Origin: an uncultured Flavobacteriaceae bacterium
Lineage (GTDB): Bacteria > Bacteroidota > Bacteroidia > Flavobacteriales > Flavobacteriaceae
Assembly: GCA_947502975.1 (NCBI GenBank)
Contig: CANNBV010000001.1
Location: forward strand, 124,001-188,000
Direction: 5' to 3'
DNA: 64,000 bases
Part shown: positions 34,356 through 44,110 of the stretch, one piece after another
Layout: the number at the start of each line of letters is the position of its first letter
Position numbering within the stretch: the first letter of the stretch is position 1
Notes under the pieces: generated by a model
Database searches by the model: none
What the model was told of the DNA's origin: nothing
The model's input: the letters and a program-made list of their open reading frames with translations, nothing else
Position numbers and translations under genes: made by a program

Positions 34356-37169
34356 TTAAATTTCTAAAATGTAGTCTGTAAGGCTAGATTCATGAGATAA
34401 TTCCATTTTCTTTCTTAACCTGTAACGTTTAACTTCTACGCTTCTAGGAGAAATATTTAGAAGTGGTGCTATTTCTTTTGATGATAAATTTAGACGTAAG
34501 TAAGCGCAGAGTCGAAGATCATTTGAAGTTAAGGCAGGGTGAATGCTTTTTATTTTCTTAAGAAAATCTTTATCTGCATTATTAAATGCCTCTTGAAACA
34601 AATTCCAATCATCATTATTATTGAGGTTTTTGTCAATAATTTTAAGAACATGTTTTATGTTTTTAGAATCTGTTACATTTTCTAATTCCCCTTTTAATGA
34701 ACTTAGAAACTCATTTTTCTTAATTAAATTCATTGTAGAGATACCCAATTCTCTATTTTTATTTTCAATATCTTCTCTAAGTTTTTCATTTTTAAAGCGC
34801 ATTAATTGCTGCTTATTTTCTAATTCCTTCAGCTCGAATTCTCTTGTTGTTTTTTGCATTAAACGTTCTCGTTGTTTTTTATAATAGCGTTTATATACAT
34901 TATGCATAAACAAGGAAAATAACAGAACTCCTAAAACATACGATCCAATAGCAAGATTAGATAAAAACCAAGGCCTAGCAATTTCAAATGAATAGGAGGC
35001 ATTGTTCAATGTGGTTTGATTACCAACCCTACCCTCTACTAAAAATGTATAATTACCGTATGGTAAGTTTTCAAACAATATGCTACCATTGTTATCCCAA
35101 TTACTCCAATTGTCATAAATACCTTCTAATTTATAGCGGTATTCAGGTTGTTGTGTTTTAAGAAATGCAGAGATGCTATATGTAAGCGTAATGTTATTTT
35201 CATTATTTTTTAATTCAGATCTTTCTGTTGTATCCAATAATTTTACTTTTACATTATCCTCTATCGTATGTACCGCTATTTTGTTGATTTTAATTTCATG
35301 CTCATTATCGATAATCTTATTTAAATCTAGAATCACATACCCAGTAGTTGAGCCTAGTAAAAACTGCTGATCTCTGATTTGGGTAACACTCTCATAACCT
35401 ACAACATCTTTCCTTATGCTTTCAGGGAATGGTACTGTAAAAATCTTTTGTTCTCCACTAAGTTTTGAAGTCGTTAAATAGTTTACACCAGTTTTAGAGA
35501 AACTCCATAATTTATTTGTATTAGCGTCTGATATTAACTTAGCAGATGTAAACGTTTTTTTATATATCAATCCACTTAATAAACTATCTTGTTGGAAACT
35601 CTTTTGTGTAGAACTATATGCGAATACACCGCTTCTATTAGAATATAACAGCTTATTATTATGAGAAATTAAACTAGAATTAAGGCCTTTATCTAAACTT
35701 GTATCTTGACTTTGGGAAATAACCTTAGATAAATTGGTGTCGAACTTTAACTTAAAAACCCCTTTGTATTCATGGCTCAAATAAATCTCATTTGTTTCAG
35801 AAAACTCAAAATATCTACTAGAAATATCAAAACCTTCTATTTTATTTTTTAGTTGCCATTGGTTATTTATTTTATGTAAAATGTGCAACCCATCATAATT
35901 ACCTTGAATTAATTCGCTTGTACTATTTAAGACAGGTTTTACTTGCCATGTTCCTTGGATGTTTGCTACTCTTTTAACATTTTTTTCATTAACGATGAAT
36001 GTTCCAGAATTATGCCCACAAAATAGCGTATTATCTAAAATGCCCAAAAACCATACTTGCCCTTGAGTATTTTCTATAAATTGAAAATCCTCATTACTAT
36101 TTAAAGGTCTATGAAACAAACCTTGATTTGTACCTAAATACAATATATCATTATATACTTCAGAAGTGTAAACGCTACCTATTCGTCCTGTTTTATCAAA
36201 GTAGACACTGTAAGGAGAGTTCTGGTTTATACAATTAATACCATTATCTAGTCCTAACCAAATATTATTATCCAGATCTTCATAGAGCGATAACACGGTA
36301 TTATTACTTAATCCATTAGTTTGCGCTATTTTGTATTTTATATCACCTTCAGGAGAAATGTGTATTATACCATCAGATATTGTACCCAGAACATAACCAT
36401 TGTCTCTCAATCTAATACTACTGAAAACACTAGCTTCCTGTAATGCTTGGTTTGCTGAAATATTCCAAGTAATTGGGCCTTGGTTATCAAATTTATAAAA
36501 CCCTTTATCCTGAGTTAATACCAATAAAGAACCATAATGATTATAAATTTGGACAATAACATTTTCTTTAAATATGTTATCTTCTGAAACAACAACAGCT
36601 TTACCACTATCAATTTTATATAAACCATTATTTGGACTTTGGAAGTAGAGATTAAGACCAACTTTGAACATGCCGGAAATCTTGTTCTTAAAAGATACGA
36701 TGTTGTAGGACTTTGTCTTTTTATTGTATATATGAATGCGATCTAACGACTGAAAAATTATTGCATTATCTAAAGAAAGAATATTCCAAAACTCTTCATC
36801 TTCTAAAAAATCTAATTCTAATTTATGAGCAAGTGATGTATAATTTAAAACACCAAAATTGTCTTTCTTCCAATACCCAAAATCATGATAGCTCCCTGTA
36901 TAAATTAAATCATCTATAACTTTAACAGTACGAATAATTGTTTCATTAGGCGACTCATATAAATTCCACGTGGCACCGTTATACTCTAATAAACCTTTAT
37001 TGTTAGCAACGTATATATATCTGTTTTCAGATTGAGAAATAGACCAATTTTGAGATGCAGCACCATAATCTTTAGGAGAAAAGATATTAATTGGTGGCCT
37101 TTCTTGTGCTTCTAACCTAAGGAATAGACTAAATATAAAAGTCAACACAAAATAATTGCAATTTTTCAC
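34356..37169 (-). CDS. Membrane-spanning Y_Y_Y / LuxR-HTH transcription regulator
   Basis: This 937-residue protein is probably the glucan-responsive activator of the locus. A signal-like N-terminus is followed by a long periplasmic sensor of two-component-regulator propeller repeats (for example NIWLGLDNGINCINQ, about residues 25-680). Next come a Y_Y_Y domain (about 690-745, YRYKLEGIYDNWSNWD), one transmembrane helix (about 752-772, IGSYVLGVLLFSLFMHNVY) and a cytosolic coiled coil (about 780-840). A C-terminal LuxR-type HTH ends the protein (LNISPRSVEVKRYRLRKKM). There is no histidine kinase or receiver domain, so it joins sensing and DNA binding in one chain, unlike hybrid two-component regulators. 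It uses a GTG start at 37169, since the in-frame codons up to the upstream stop include no ATG. Confidence 0.88.
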   Translation of the reverse strand: MKNCNYFVLTFIFSLFLRLEAQERPPINIFSPKDYGAASQNWSISQSENRYIYVANNKGLLEYNGATWNLYESPNETIIRTVKVIDDLIYTGSYHDFGYWKKDNFGVLNYTSLAHKLELDFLEDEEFWNILSLDNAIIFQSLDRIHIYNKKTKSYNIVSFKNKISGMFKVGLNLYFQSPNNGLYKIDSGKAVVVSEDNIFKENVIVQIYNHYGSLLVLTQDKGFYKFDNQGPITWNISANQALQEASVFSSIRLRDNGYVLGTISDGIIHISPEGDIKYKIAQTNGLSNNTVLSLYEDLDNNIWLGLDNGINCINQNSPYSVYFDKTGRIGSVYTSEVYNDILYLGTNQGLFHRPLNSNEDFQFIENTQGQVWFLGILDNTLFCGHNSGTFIVNEKNVKRVANIQGTWQVKPVLNSTSELIQGNYDGLHILHKINNQWQLKNKIEGFDISSRYFEFSETNEIYLSHEYKGVFKLKFDTNLSKVISQSQDTSLDKGLNSSLISHNNKLLYSNRSGVFAYSSTQKSFQQDSLLSGLIYKKTFTSAKLISDANTNKLWSFSKTGVNYLTTSKLSGEQKIFTVPFPESIRKDVVGYESVTQIRDQQFLLGSTTGYVILDLNKIIDNEHEIKINKIAVHTIEDNVKVKLLDTTERSELKNNENNITLTYSISAFLKTQQPEYRYKLEGIYDNWSNWDNNGSILFENLPYGNYTFLVEGRVGNQTTLNNASYSFEIARPWFLSNLAIGSYVLGVLLFSLFMHNVYKRYYKKQRERLMQKTTREFELKELENKQQLMRFKNEKLREDIENKNRELGISTMNLIKKNEFLSSLKGELENVTDSKNIKHVLKIIDKNLNNNDDWNLFQEAFNNADKDFLKKIKSIHPALTSNDLRLCAYLRLNLSSKEIAPLLNISPRSVEVKRYRLRKKMELSHESSLTDYILEI

Positions 37170-37283
37170 ACGTTTTAGCTTTGTTGGGTTCTCAAGTTAG
37201 TAAAAACAAGGGTTATACACAACTTTGTATAGTTGCCTGTGTAGTATTTTATAAAAATAAATATATTACAAAACTGTAAAAAC

Positions 37284-37315
37284 AAAAAAAGACTGTTATA
37301 ATAACAGCCTTTTTT
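37284..37315 (-). terminator. Terminator after the DUF2807 gene
   Basis: On the minus strand, GGCTGTT and AACAGTC stems (one wobble) lie between A6 and T7 runs, 24 bases after the stop at 37339. It could work in both directions. Confidence 0.75.
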
Positions 37316-37338
37316 AATTATACTTTTATGATAAATGT

Positions 37339-38016
37339 TTAGTCTTCCACTCTCTTTATTCTACCTCCAAGCACTCTACTCTCTTCAATATTTTCTGGGT
37401 TTCCATAAATAAAAATATCACCTCCTGCTCGTACTTTGGCTGTAACTTTTTTTGAAGCATGAATGTAAGCTTCTCCTGCTGCCCTAATTGACACCTCTGT
37501 AAATTCTGTTTTTAGCTCTTCTCCATTATAGTCTCCTCCAGTATATATCGAAACATCTTGACTCTTTGCAATTCCTGAGGCATAAATATCACCTCCAGTA
37601 ACAGCTCTGATGTTTGCATATGTAACATCAAGTTTTACTTTTATTTCGGCGCCTTCTTGTACATTTAAATCAATTTCGAATTGCTCAATAACATCATCAG
37701 AATAAATTTTTGCTCCTTCATTTCCATCAATAACATCAATATTTGTGTAATACAATATTACTTTTGTATTGCTGCCATCAAAGGCTTCTTCAAGCTTCAT
37801 TTTTATCTTCAAAGTCCCATTTTTATTATTTACAAGCACATCATTTTTATTCTTGCCAGTAATAACAACTTTATCAACATCAGATTTAATCAATTTTAAT
37901 TCAATTAAATCATAGACTTTAAGTTCACTAAATTCTCCAATTGTTTTTTCAATTTGCTTTTGAGCCATCGCAGAAAAAGAAACCAAAACCAATATAAATG
38001 ATACTAAATATTTCAT
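37339..38016 (-). CDS. DUF2807 (head GIN) domain exported protein
   Basis: This is a 225-residue protein with a signal peptide ending SAMAQ. The rest is a repetitive beta-solenoid-like domain of the DUF2807 or 'head GIN' type, seen in NKNDVLVNNKNGTLKIKMKLEEA, IDGNEGAKIYSDDVI and AVTGGDIYASGIAKSQDVSIYTGGD. Such proteins are common, of unknown role, and are expected in the periplasm or at the surface in Bacteroidota. It has its own terminator and sits outside the glucan operon. I see no link to it beyond position. Confidence 0.8.
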   Translation of the reverse strand: MKYLVSFILVLVSFSAMAQKQIEKTIGEFSELKVYDLIELKLIKSDVDKVVITGKNKNDVLVNNKNGTLKIKMKLEEAFDGSNTKVILYYTNIDVIDGNEGAKIYSDDVIEQFEIDLNVQEGAEIKVKLDVTYANIRAVTGGDIYASGIAKSQDVSIYTGGDYNGEELKTEFTEVSIRAAGEAYIHASKKVTAKVRAGGDIFIYGNPENIEESRVLGGRIKRVED

Positions 38017-38099
38017 GAAAGATATTTTTTGTTTTATGATTAACGCAAAATTATTAATAAATATTCCGTTAAAATCTTCTTTATGAAAAATTTATAACC

Positions 38100-38396
38100 T
38101 TATTCAACCCTAACAGCTGTTCCGGTTATAGAAACCATCACATAATTACCTGTTGTGAGTTCTATTTCTACTTTAATACCAACTACAGCATTTGCTTTAG
38201 TTTTTTTAGCATTATCCATTAACTTTTGAAATGCTTCTTCCTTTACAATTTCTACATTCTGTTGTACTTGGGTATAATATTTTGTTAAACTAAAACTCAT
38301 AGTTGCTGCTTTTTTAGTCATTGCAACACCTGTGACTATAGATATATAATCTTGAATTTTATGTCCTTCTATCGAATTTGTTGTTGTTAATATCAT
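38100..38396 (-). CDS. YbjQ/UPF0145 family protein
   Basis: This is a 98-residue soluble protein of the YbjQ family (UPF0145), a small oligomeric domain once annotated as heavy-metal-binding. Characteristic blocks are ILTTTNSIEGHKIQDYISIVTGVAM at the N-terminus and KTKANAVVGIKVEIE in the middle. The length is close to the family's usual 100-110. It stands alone between the DUF2807 gene and divergent sulP. The molecular role is unknown. Confidence 0.85.
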   Translation of the reverse strand: MILTTTNSIEGHKIQDYISIVTGVAMTKKAATMSFSLTKYYTQVQQNVEIVKEEAFQKLMDNAKKTKANAVVGIKVEIELTTGNYVMVSITGTAVRVE

Positions 38397-38530
38397 TCTT
38401 TTTATTTTGGAGAAGCACTAAGATATAAATAATCTTTAACAGTTTTCTATGGATTGATTATGTAGAAATTTTCAATTAACTTCGTTAAGATTCAATATTA
38501 AAAATTTTATTAAAAAATATAAGATAAAAT

Positions 38531-40198
38531 ATGCTATCTAAATTCTATAATATTAAAAATTTAAAAGGTGATTTTACAGGTGGATTAGTTGCAGGAGTTG
38601 TGGCACTTCCATTAGCTTTAGCCTTTGGTGTACAATCTGGTATGGGTGCTACTGCAGGCTTATATGGTGCTATTGCAGTCGGTATTTTTGCTGCATTATT
38701 TGGTGGTACAGAAACTCAGGCTAGTGGGCCAACGGGGCCTATGACTGTGGTTTCTGCAACACTAGTAGCTGTTGCTATAGAAATGACGGGAACTATAGAA
38801 AATGCAATGCCTATCATTTTACTCACCTTTTTACTAGGAGGTTTATTTCAAGTTATTTTTGGGTTTTTAAATATTGCGAGTTATGTAAAATACTTTCCAT
38901 ATCCAGTAGTTTCAGGATTTATGAGCGGTGTAGGCCTCATTATTGTTATACTACAATTATTTCCTTTTGCTGGTTTAAACTCTTCTAAATCTACCATTGC
39001 TGTCATTCAAAATTTTTCACAACTATTTACTGACGTTAATTTAAATGCGCTTTTACTGGGTGGTATTACTATTCTCATATATTTTATTTTCCCTAAAATT
39101 ACTAAGGCTATTCCAAGTGCATTGGTCGCTTTAATTGGCGCTACTTTAATTGCATATTTTACAAAAATGGATGTACCACTAATTGGCGAAATACCTTCTG
39201 GTTTACCTTCATTTCAGCTAGGTGGTATTTTAGAAGTAGATTCTAGTGCCTATAGTATTATCTTAGAATACGCTATAGTTTTTGCTGTTCTTGGAAGTAT
39301 TGATTCGTTATTAACCTCAGTAATTGCTGATAATATGACGAAAACCAAACACAATAGTAACAGAGAGCTTATTGGTCAAGGTATCGGAAATATGATTGCT
39401 GCTGCTATAGGTGGCATTCCTGGTGCTGGTGCAACTAAAGGCACAGTAGTAAATATTAATGCTGGTGGAAAAACACGTTTATCTGGCGTATTGCATGGTA
39501 TTTTTCTTTTAGCAGTATTATTAGGTCTTGGACAATTAGCGGCCCATATTCCTCTTTGTGTATTGGCTGGTTTACTAATTCCAATAGGATTTAAAATTGT
39601 TGATTTTAAAGGTCTAAAACATTTATTAAAAGTCCCTAGAGCAGATGCTGTAGTACTTATTCTAGTTTTATTGATTACTACTTTTGGTAGTTTAATTCAA
39701 GCTGTAGGTATTGGTGTTGCATTAGCCTGTTTATTATTTATGAAAAAATCTGGAGACATAAGTGAACAAGGTATGGAAGTAGGTGCTGTTGCAGATCTAG
39801 ATGGTTCTAAACCATGGCAAGATGAAAAAGAATTCTATGAAACTTATAAAGACAAAGTAATTATAAAACACCTTTATGGTTCACTTTTCTTTGGATTTAC
39901 ATCATATTTTAAAGACAAAATAAAAGCGTTACCTAATGAAGTAAAAGCTGTTATTCTACGTATGGATAGAGTGCCTTATATGGACCAATCTGGTTTGTAT
40001 ACTTTAGAAGATGTTATTTTTGATTTACGAGAAGAGAATATAGAAGTACTTCTTGTTGGTCTTAAAGAACAGCCTAAAGACATGTTGGAAGCCGTTGATA
40101 TCATTCCTGATTTAGTTCCAGAAGCGGATGTTTTTGATGATATTGACAATGCTTTTGCTTATTTAAAAGAACGCTTAAAATTGAATGAAAAAGCTTAA
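38531..40198 (+). CDS. SulP-family anion transporter with STAS domain
   Basis: This is a 555-residue inner-membrane transporter of SLC26/SulP type (sulfate, bicarbonate or other anions). The membrane domain opens with LKGDFTGGLVAGVVALPLALAFG and includes the family block ETQASGPTGPMTVV and the GGIPGAGATKGTVVNINAGGKTRLSG segment. The cytosolic STAS domain occupies about residues 430-550 (KDKVIIKHLYGSLFFG, VILRMDRVPYMDQSGLYTLED). It lies 11 bases before the GH20 gene on the same strand, so the two are probably cotranscribed. The ion is not predictable from what I can see. Confidence 0.92.
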   Translation: MLSKFYNIKNLKGDFTGGLVAGVVALPLALAFGVQSGMGATAGLYGAIAVGIFAALFGGTETQASGPTGPMTVVSATLVAVAIEMTGTIENAMPIILLTFLLGGLFQVIFGFLNIASYVKYFPYPVVSGFMSGVGLIIVILQLFPFAGLNSSKSTIAVIQNFSQLFTDVNLNALLLGGITILIYFIFPKITKAIPSALVALIGATLIAYFTKMDVPLIGEIPSGLPSFQLGGILEVDSSAYSIILEYAIVFAVLGSIDSLLTSVIADNMTKTKHNSNRELIGQGIGNMIAAAIGGIPGAGATKGTVVNINAGGKTRLSGVLHGIFLLAVLLGLGQLAAHIPLCVLAGLLIPIGFKIVDFKGLKHLLKVPRADAVVLILVLLITTFGSLIQAVGIGVALACLLFMKKSGDISEQGMEVGAVADLDGSKPWQDEKEFYETYKDKVIIKHLYGSLFFGFTSYFKDKIKALPNEVKAVILRMDRVPYMDQSGLYTLEDVIFDLREENIEVLLVGLKEQPKDMLEAVDIIPDLVPEADVFDDIDNAFAYLKERLKLNEKA

Positions 40199-40209
40199 AT
40201 AATTTTAAT

Positions 40210-41781
40210 ATGTGGCTTAGGATAAAAATTATTTATCACTTTATTATTCTTTTATGTGTTTTATTTACGTCTTGCATAAAAAAAGAACGAGTTATTAATT
40301 TTCCTCATACAGATTTATCTGAGGTTTCTATAATACCTATACCTCTAGAAATTAAAGCTACTTATGGTGGTTTTCCTTTAGATAAATATACCGCTATTCA
40401 TATAGATGAAACTAAAACCGACTTTAAACAAGTCGGTCTGTTTTTAGCTGAAAAAATAAGTAGTCAAACAGGTGTTTCACCTCAACTAAAAGTTAATGAT
40501 TCTACTGAAAGTATTATTTATATCAACCCTTCTGATACTTTTGATAAAGATAACCCTGAAGCCTATCGTTTAGAAATTTTAAACGACTCTATCATATTAA
40601 CTTCTCATACAGCTACAGGTGCTTTTAGAGGTGTTCAAACTTTAAGGCAACTTATCCCTAATAAAGCTAATGATACGCTTGCTAAAAATGATATTTGGGT
40701 AATTCCTTCTGGTGATATTATAGATGCACCACAATTTAAACATAGAGGCACTATGCTTGATGTTGCGCGACACTTTTTTTCTGTTGAAGATGTAAAGAAA
40801 TATATTGATATTTTAAGTTATTATAAGATTAATGTGTTGCATTTACACTTGTCTGATGATCAAGGATGGCGTATAGAAATTAAATCTTGGCCAAAATTAA
40901 CAGAAATTGGTAGTCTAACAGAAGTTGGTGGCACCAAAGGCGGATTTTACACCCAAGACGAGTATTCTGAAATTGTAGATTATGCAGCTGCACATCATAT
41001 TACGGTTATTCCTGAAATAGATATGCCAGGACACACCAATGCAGCTTCCCTATCGTATCCTGTCTTAAACGGAAATGGTAAAACATTAAAACCTTACACA
41101 AAAATGCGTGTTGGTTTTAGCACGTTTGATACACGAAAGGATACAGTTTATCAATTTATTGATGATGTGGTTAGAGAACTCTCAGCAATAACTCCAGGAC
41201 CTTATTTTCATATTGGTGGCGATGAAAGTCATGTGACTAAAAAAGCCGATTATATCTACTTTGTAAATAAGGTTGAAACCATTGTACAAAACCATGGTAA
41301 ACGTATGATTGGTTGGGATGAAATAGCTAATACTGGTGTAGATTCTACTTCAATTGCTCAAATATGGCGCAGTGAGAAAAACATGAATACAGCTGTTAAA
41401 AAAGGTATGAAACTCATACTATCACCTGCGGAACATGCGTATTTAGATATGAAATATGATGCCTCCTCTAAATTTGGATTAACTTGGGTAGGTTTTGTTC
41501 CTGTTGATGTCGCATATAATTGGACTCCAGAAGACAAAGCACCAAAAGCAAATATACTCGGTATAGAAGCGCCTCTCTGGTCTGAAACAATTAGTACTAT
41601 TTCGGAATTAGAATATTTGGCGTTTCCTAGAATTATTGGTCATGCTGAGTTAGGTTGGTCTATTAAAGAACGTCGTAATTGGGAGAATTATAAAAAACGT
41701 TTAGCAGATCAACATATATTTTTAAAACGTAATAATGTAAATTATTATGCGTCGCCATTGGTAGATTGGGCGAAGGAATAA
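40210..41781 (+). CDS. GH20 beta-N-acetylhexosaminidase lipoprotein
   Basis: This enzyme removes terminal N-acetylglucosamine or N-acetylgalactosamine from chitin oligosaccharides, peptidoglycan fragments or glycans. It is 523 residues long with a lipobox (VLFTSC, Cys22). An N-terminal GH20b domain (about 40-170) precedes the TIM barrel, which begins FKHRGTMLDVARHFF. The catalytic pair is Asp338-Glu339 in YFHIGGDESHV, the substrate-assisted signature of GH20. The active-site Trp residues IGWDEIA and EAPLWSE are present. It is not part of the glucan locus. Peptidoglycan or chitin turnover are both plausible. Confidence 0.93.
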   Translation: MWLRIKIIYHFIILLCVLFTSCIKKERVINFPHTDLSEVSIIPIPLEIKATYGGFPLDKYTAIHIDETKTDFKQVGLFLAEKISSQTGVSPQLKVNDSTESIIYINPSDTFDKDNPEAYRLEILNDSIILTSHTATGAFRGVQTLRQLIPNKANDTLAKNDIWVIPSGDIIDAPQFKHRGTMLDVARHFFSVEDVKKYIDILSYYKINVLHLHLSDDQGWRIEIKSWPKLTEIGSLTEVGGTKGGFYTQDEYSEIVDYAAAHHITVIPEIDMPGHTNAASLSYPVLNGNGKTLKPYTKMRVGFSTFDTRKDTVYQFIDDVVRELSAITPGPYFHIGGDESHVTKKADYIYFVNKVETIVQNHGKRMIGWDEIANTGVDSTSIAQIWRSEKNMNTAVKKGMKLILSPAEHAYLDMKYDASSKFGLTWVGFVPVDVAYNWTPEDKAPKANILGIEAPLWSETISTISELEYLAFPRIIGHAELGWSIKERRNWENYKKRLADQHIFLKRNNVNYYASPLVDWAKE

Positions 41782-41816
41782 GTATTATTTCTTCGTTTAT
41801 TCAAATTAATGCTTAA

Positions 41817-41896
41817 TGTCATTCTGAACGAGGTACGAGGAAGAATCTAAACTTTGAGATTTCTCATCGTTTTTTCCTCACTCTTCCGAAATGACA
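41817..41896. repeat. Dispersed palindromic intergenic element
   Basis: TGTCATT at the left end pairs with AATGACA at the right end. Inner arms AGAATCT/AGATTTCT form a central hairpin, with imperfect pairing between. The sequence TGTCATTCTGAACG...GAAGAATCT matches a short palindromic element that I recall as common between genes of Flavobacteriaceae. It lies between convergent GH20 and rnr and may end transcription of both. Confidence 0.6.
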
Positions 41897-41914
41897 AATC
41901 ACTTATAATAAAAT

Positions 41915-44110
41915 TTACTCTACCTTCCCAATCAAATTAAAATCTAGATGTTTTTTAACTAGATCCGTATTCTTCACTTTTACAACAACTTCATCTCCTA
42001 ATTGATATTCAATACCGTTACTTCTTCCTACCATAGCATATAAGTCTTGATCGAACGCATAATGATCATCTTTCATATCACGTACACTCACCATACCTTC
42101 ACATTTATTTGAAATGATTTCAACATAAATACCCCAATCAGTTACACCAGAAATAACGCCTTTAAATTCTTGGTCTTTATGGTCTTCCATGAAGCGAATT
42201 TGCATGTATTTTATAGAATCGCGTTCTGCTTTAGTGGCTAACATTTCCATATTACTAGAGTGTTGGCATTTTTCTTCATACGCATCTTCATTGGCTGATT
42301 TTCCACCATCTATATACTGCTGCAATAAGCGATGTGCCATAACATCAGGATAACGACGTATTGGTGATGTAAAATGACTGTAATAATCAAATGCTAAACC
42401 GTAATGTCCTATATTTCTTGTGGTATATTCAGCTTTACTCATACTTCGAATAGCGAGTGTATCTACCAAATTTTGCTCTTTTTTACCAACAACGTCTTGC
42501 AATAAATTATTTAATGATGCGGTTGTGGATTTTCTGTCTTTAAAATTAAGTTTATACCCAAAGCGACTTACCACATTTTGTAATGCTGCTAATTTACTTT
42601 CATCTGGCTCATCATGTACGCGATATATAAAGGTTTTTTTAGGCGATTGTTTACCTATAAATTCAGATACTTTTCGGTTGGCTAATAACATAAATTCTTC
42701 AATCAATTTATTAGCATCTTTACTGGTTTTAAAGAATACGCTTTCTGGATCATTATTTTCATCTAAATTGAATTTTACTTCAACTTTATCAAAAGAAATA
42801 GCACCGTTTCGCATACGATGACCACGCATTATTTTAGCTAATTCATCCATTTTCAAAATAGCATCAGCTAATTTTTGATCTGTTTCATAAGCTTTTCCTG
42901 TTAAAGAAACCTCTTCAGGTATTGTATTGGTTTTTGATTCTATAACTGCTTGTGCTTCTTCATAAGCATAACGCGCATCACTATACGTTACCGTTCTACC
43001 AAACCATTGATCCTTAATTTCTGCTTTATCGTTCATTTGAAATACAGCTGAAAATGTATATTTCTCTTCATGCGGACGCAAAGAACATGCATTGTTAGAT
43101 AATACTTCAGGGAGCATTGGCACCACACGATCAACTAAATACACGGATGTTGCACGTTCGTAAGCTTCATCATCTAAAATAGTCCCTTCTTGTAAATAAT
43201 GCGATACATCTGCAATATGAATTCCTATTTCATACAAACCATTATCTAATACTTCAAAAGACAAGGCATCATCAAAATCTTTTGCATCTTTAGGATCTAT
43301 GGTAAAGGTTAAATCCTTACGCATATCTCTACGTTTAGCAATTTCTGCTTCTGTGATAGATGTATCCAATTCGTTAGCAAAAGCTTCTACTTCGTATGGA
43401 AATTCATGAGGTAACCCGTATTCTGCTAAAATGGCGTGTATTTCAGTATTATGTTCTCCAGGTTTTCCTAGAATTTTTAACACCTTGCCATATGGAGAAT
43501 CTGCTTTTTCTGGCCAATCTTCTAGCGATACTAAAACTTTATCACCATCTTCAGCTTTTAAGGTTTTATTAATAGGTACAAAAATATCTTTATACATCTT
43601 GTTACTATCTGGCACTACAAACGCATAGTTACTCTTTTCATTAATTTGAATAACGCCAACATATTCTGATTTTGCACGCTTAATAATATTGGTAATTTCG
43701 CCTTCAACTTTTCCTCGTTTTCGTCTTTTAAAGGCATAGAATTCTACTTCATCACCATTTAAGGCTTTATTTATATTATTTGAAGCTATAAACACATCTT
43801 CATCAAAATCCTCACAAATAATATAGCCATTACCTTTAGCAGCTAAATCTAAAATTCCAGTATGGTATTCTGTGTTTATAATCGCCTTAAATTTACCACG
43901 ATCTACTTGTTGTATCTCTTGTTTTGCAGCAAGTTTGGCTAAAGTTTTTATAATTTGATTGCGACTACTAGCATCATTTACGCCTAGTTTTGCCGCTATT
44001 TGTTTGTAGTTAAATGCTTGATTTCTGTCTTTTTTTAATATACTTAAGATTGTATTTGTTAGGTTGGAAATCCCTTTTTTTCCGGATTTTCCTTTTCTTT
44101 TTTTACTCAT
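41915..44110 (-). CDS. rnr: Ribonuclease R
   Basis: This is a processive 3'-5' exoribonuclease that degrades structured RNA in the cytosol. It has 731 residues in RNase R order: a lysine-rich start and winged-helix domain (YKQIAAKLGVNDASSRNQI); cold-shock domains (GNGYIICEDFDEDVFI); the RNB catalytic domain with the acidic cluster TIDPKDAKDFDDALSF and HYGLAFDYYSHFTSPIRRYPD; and an S1 domain (FKGVISGVTDWGIYVEI). It is divergent from rpiB across a long spacer. All expected domains are present and full length. Confidence 0.95.
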   Translation of the reverse strand: MSKKRKGKSGKKGISNLTNTILSILKKDRNQAFNYKQIAAKLGVNDASSRNQIIKTLAKLAAKQEIQQVDRGKFKAIINTEYHTGILDLAAKGNGYIICEDFDEDVFIASNNINKALNGDEVEFYAFKRRKRGKVEGEITNIIKRAKSEYVGVIQINEKSNYAFVVPDSNKMYKDIFVPINKTLKAEDGDKVLVSLEDWPEKADSPYGKVLKILGKPGEHNTEIHAILAEYGLPHEFPYEVEAFANELDTSITEAEIAKRRDMRKDLTFTIDPKDAKDFDDALSFEVLDNGLYEIGIHIADVSHYLQEGTILDDEAYERATSVYLVDRVVPMLPEVLSNNACSLRPHEEKYTFSAVFQMNDKAEIKDQWFGRTVTYSDARYAYEEAQAVIESKTNTIPEEVSLTGKAYETDQKLADAILKMDELAKIMRGHRMRNGAISFDKVEVKFNLDENNDPESVFFKTSKDANKLIEEFMLLANRKVSEFIGKQSPKKTFIYRVHDEPDESKLAALQNVVSRFGYKLNFKDRKSTTASLNNLLQDVVGKKEQNLVDTLAIRSMSKAEYTTRNIGHYGLAFDYYSHFTSPIRRYPDVMAHRLLQQYIDGGKSANEDAYEEKCQHSSNMEMLATKAERDSIKYMQIRFMEDHKDQEFKGVISGVTDWGIYVEIISNKCEGMVSVRDMKDDHYAFDQDLYAMVGRSNGIEYQLGDEVVVKVKNTDLVKKHLDFNLIGKVE

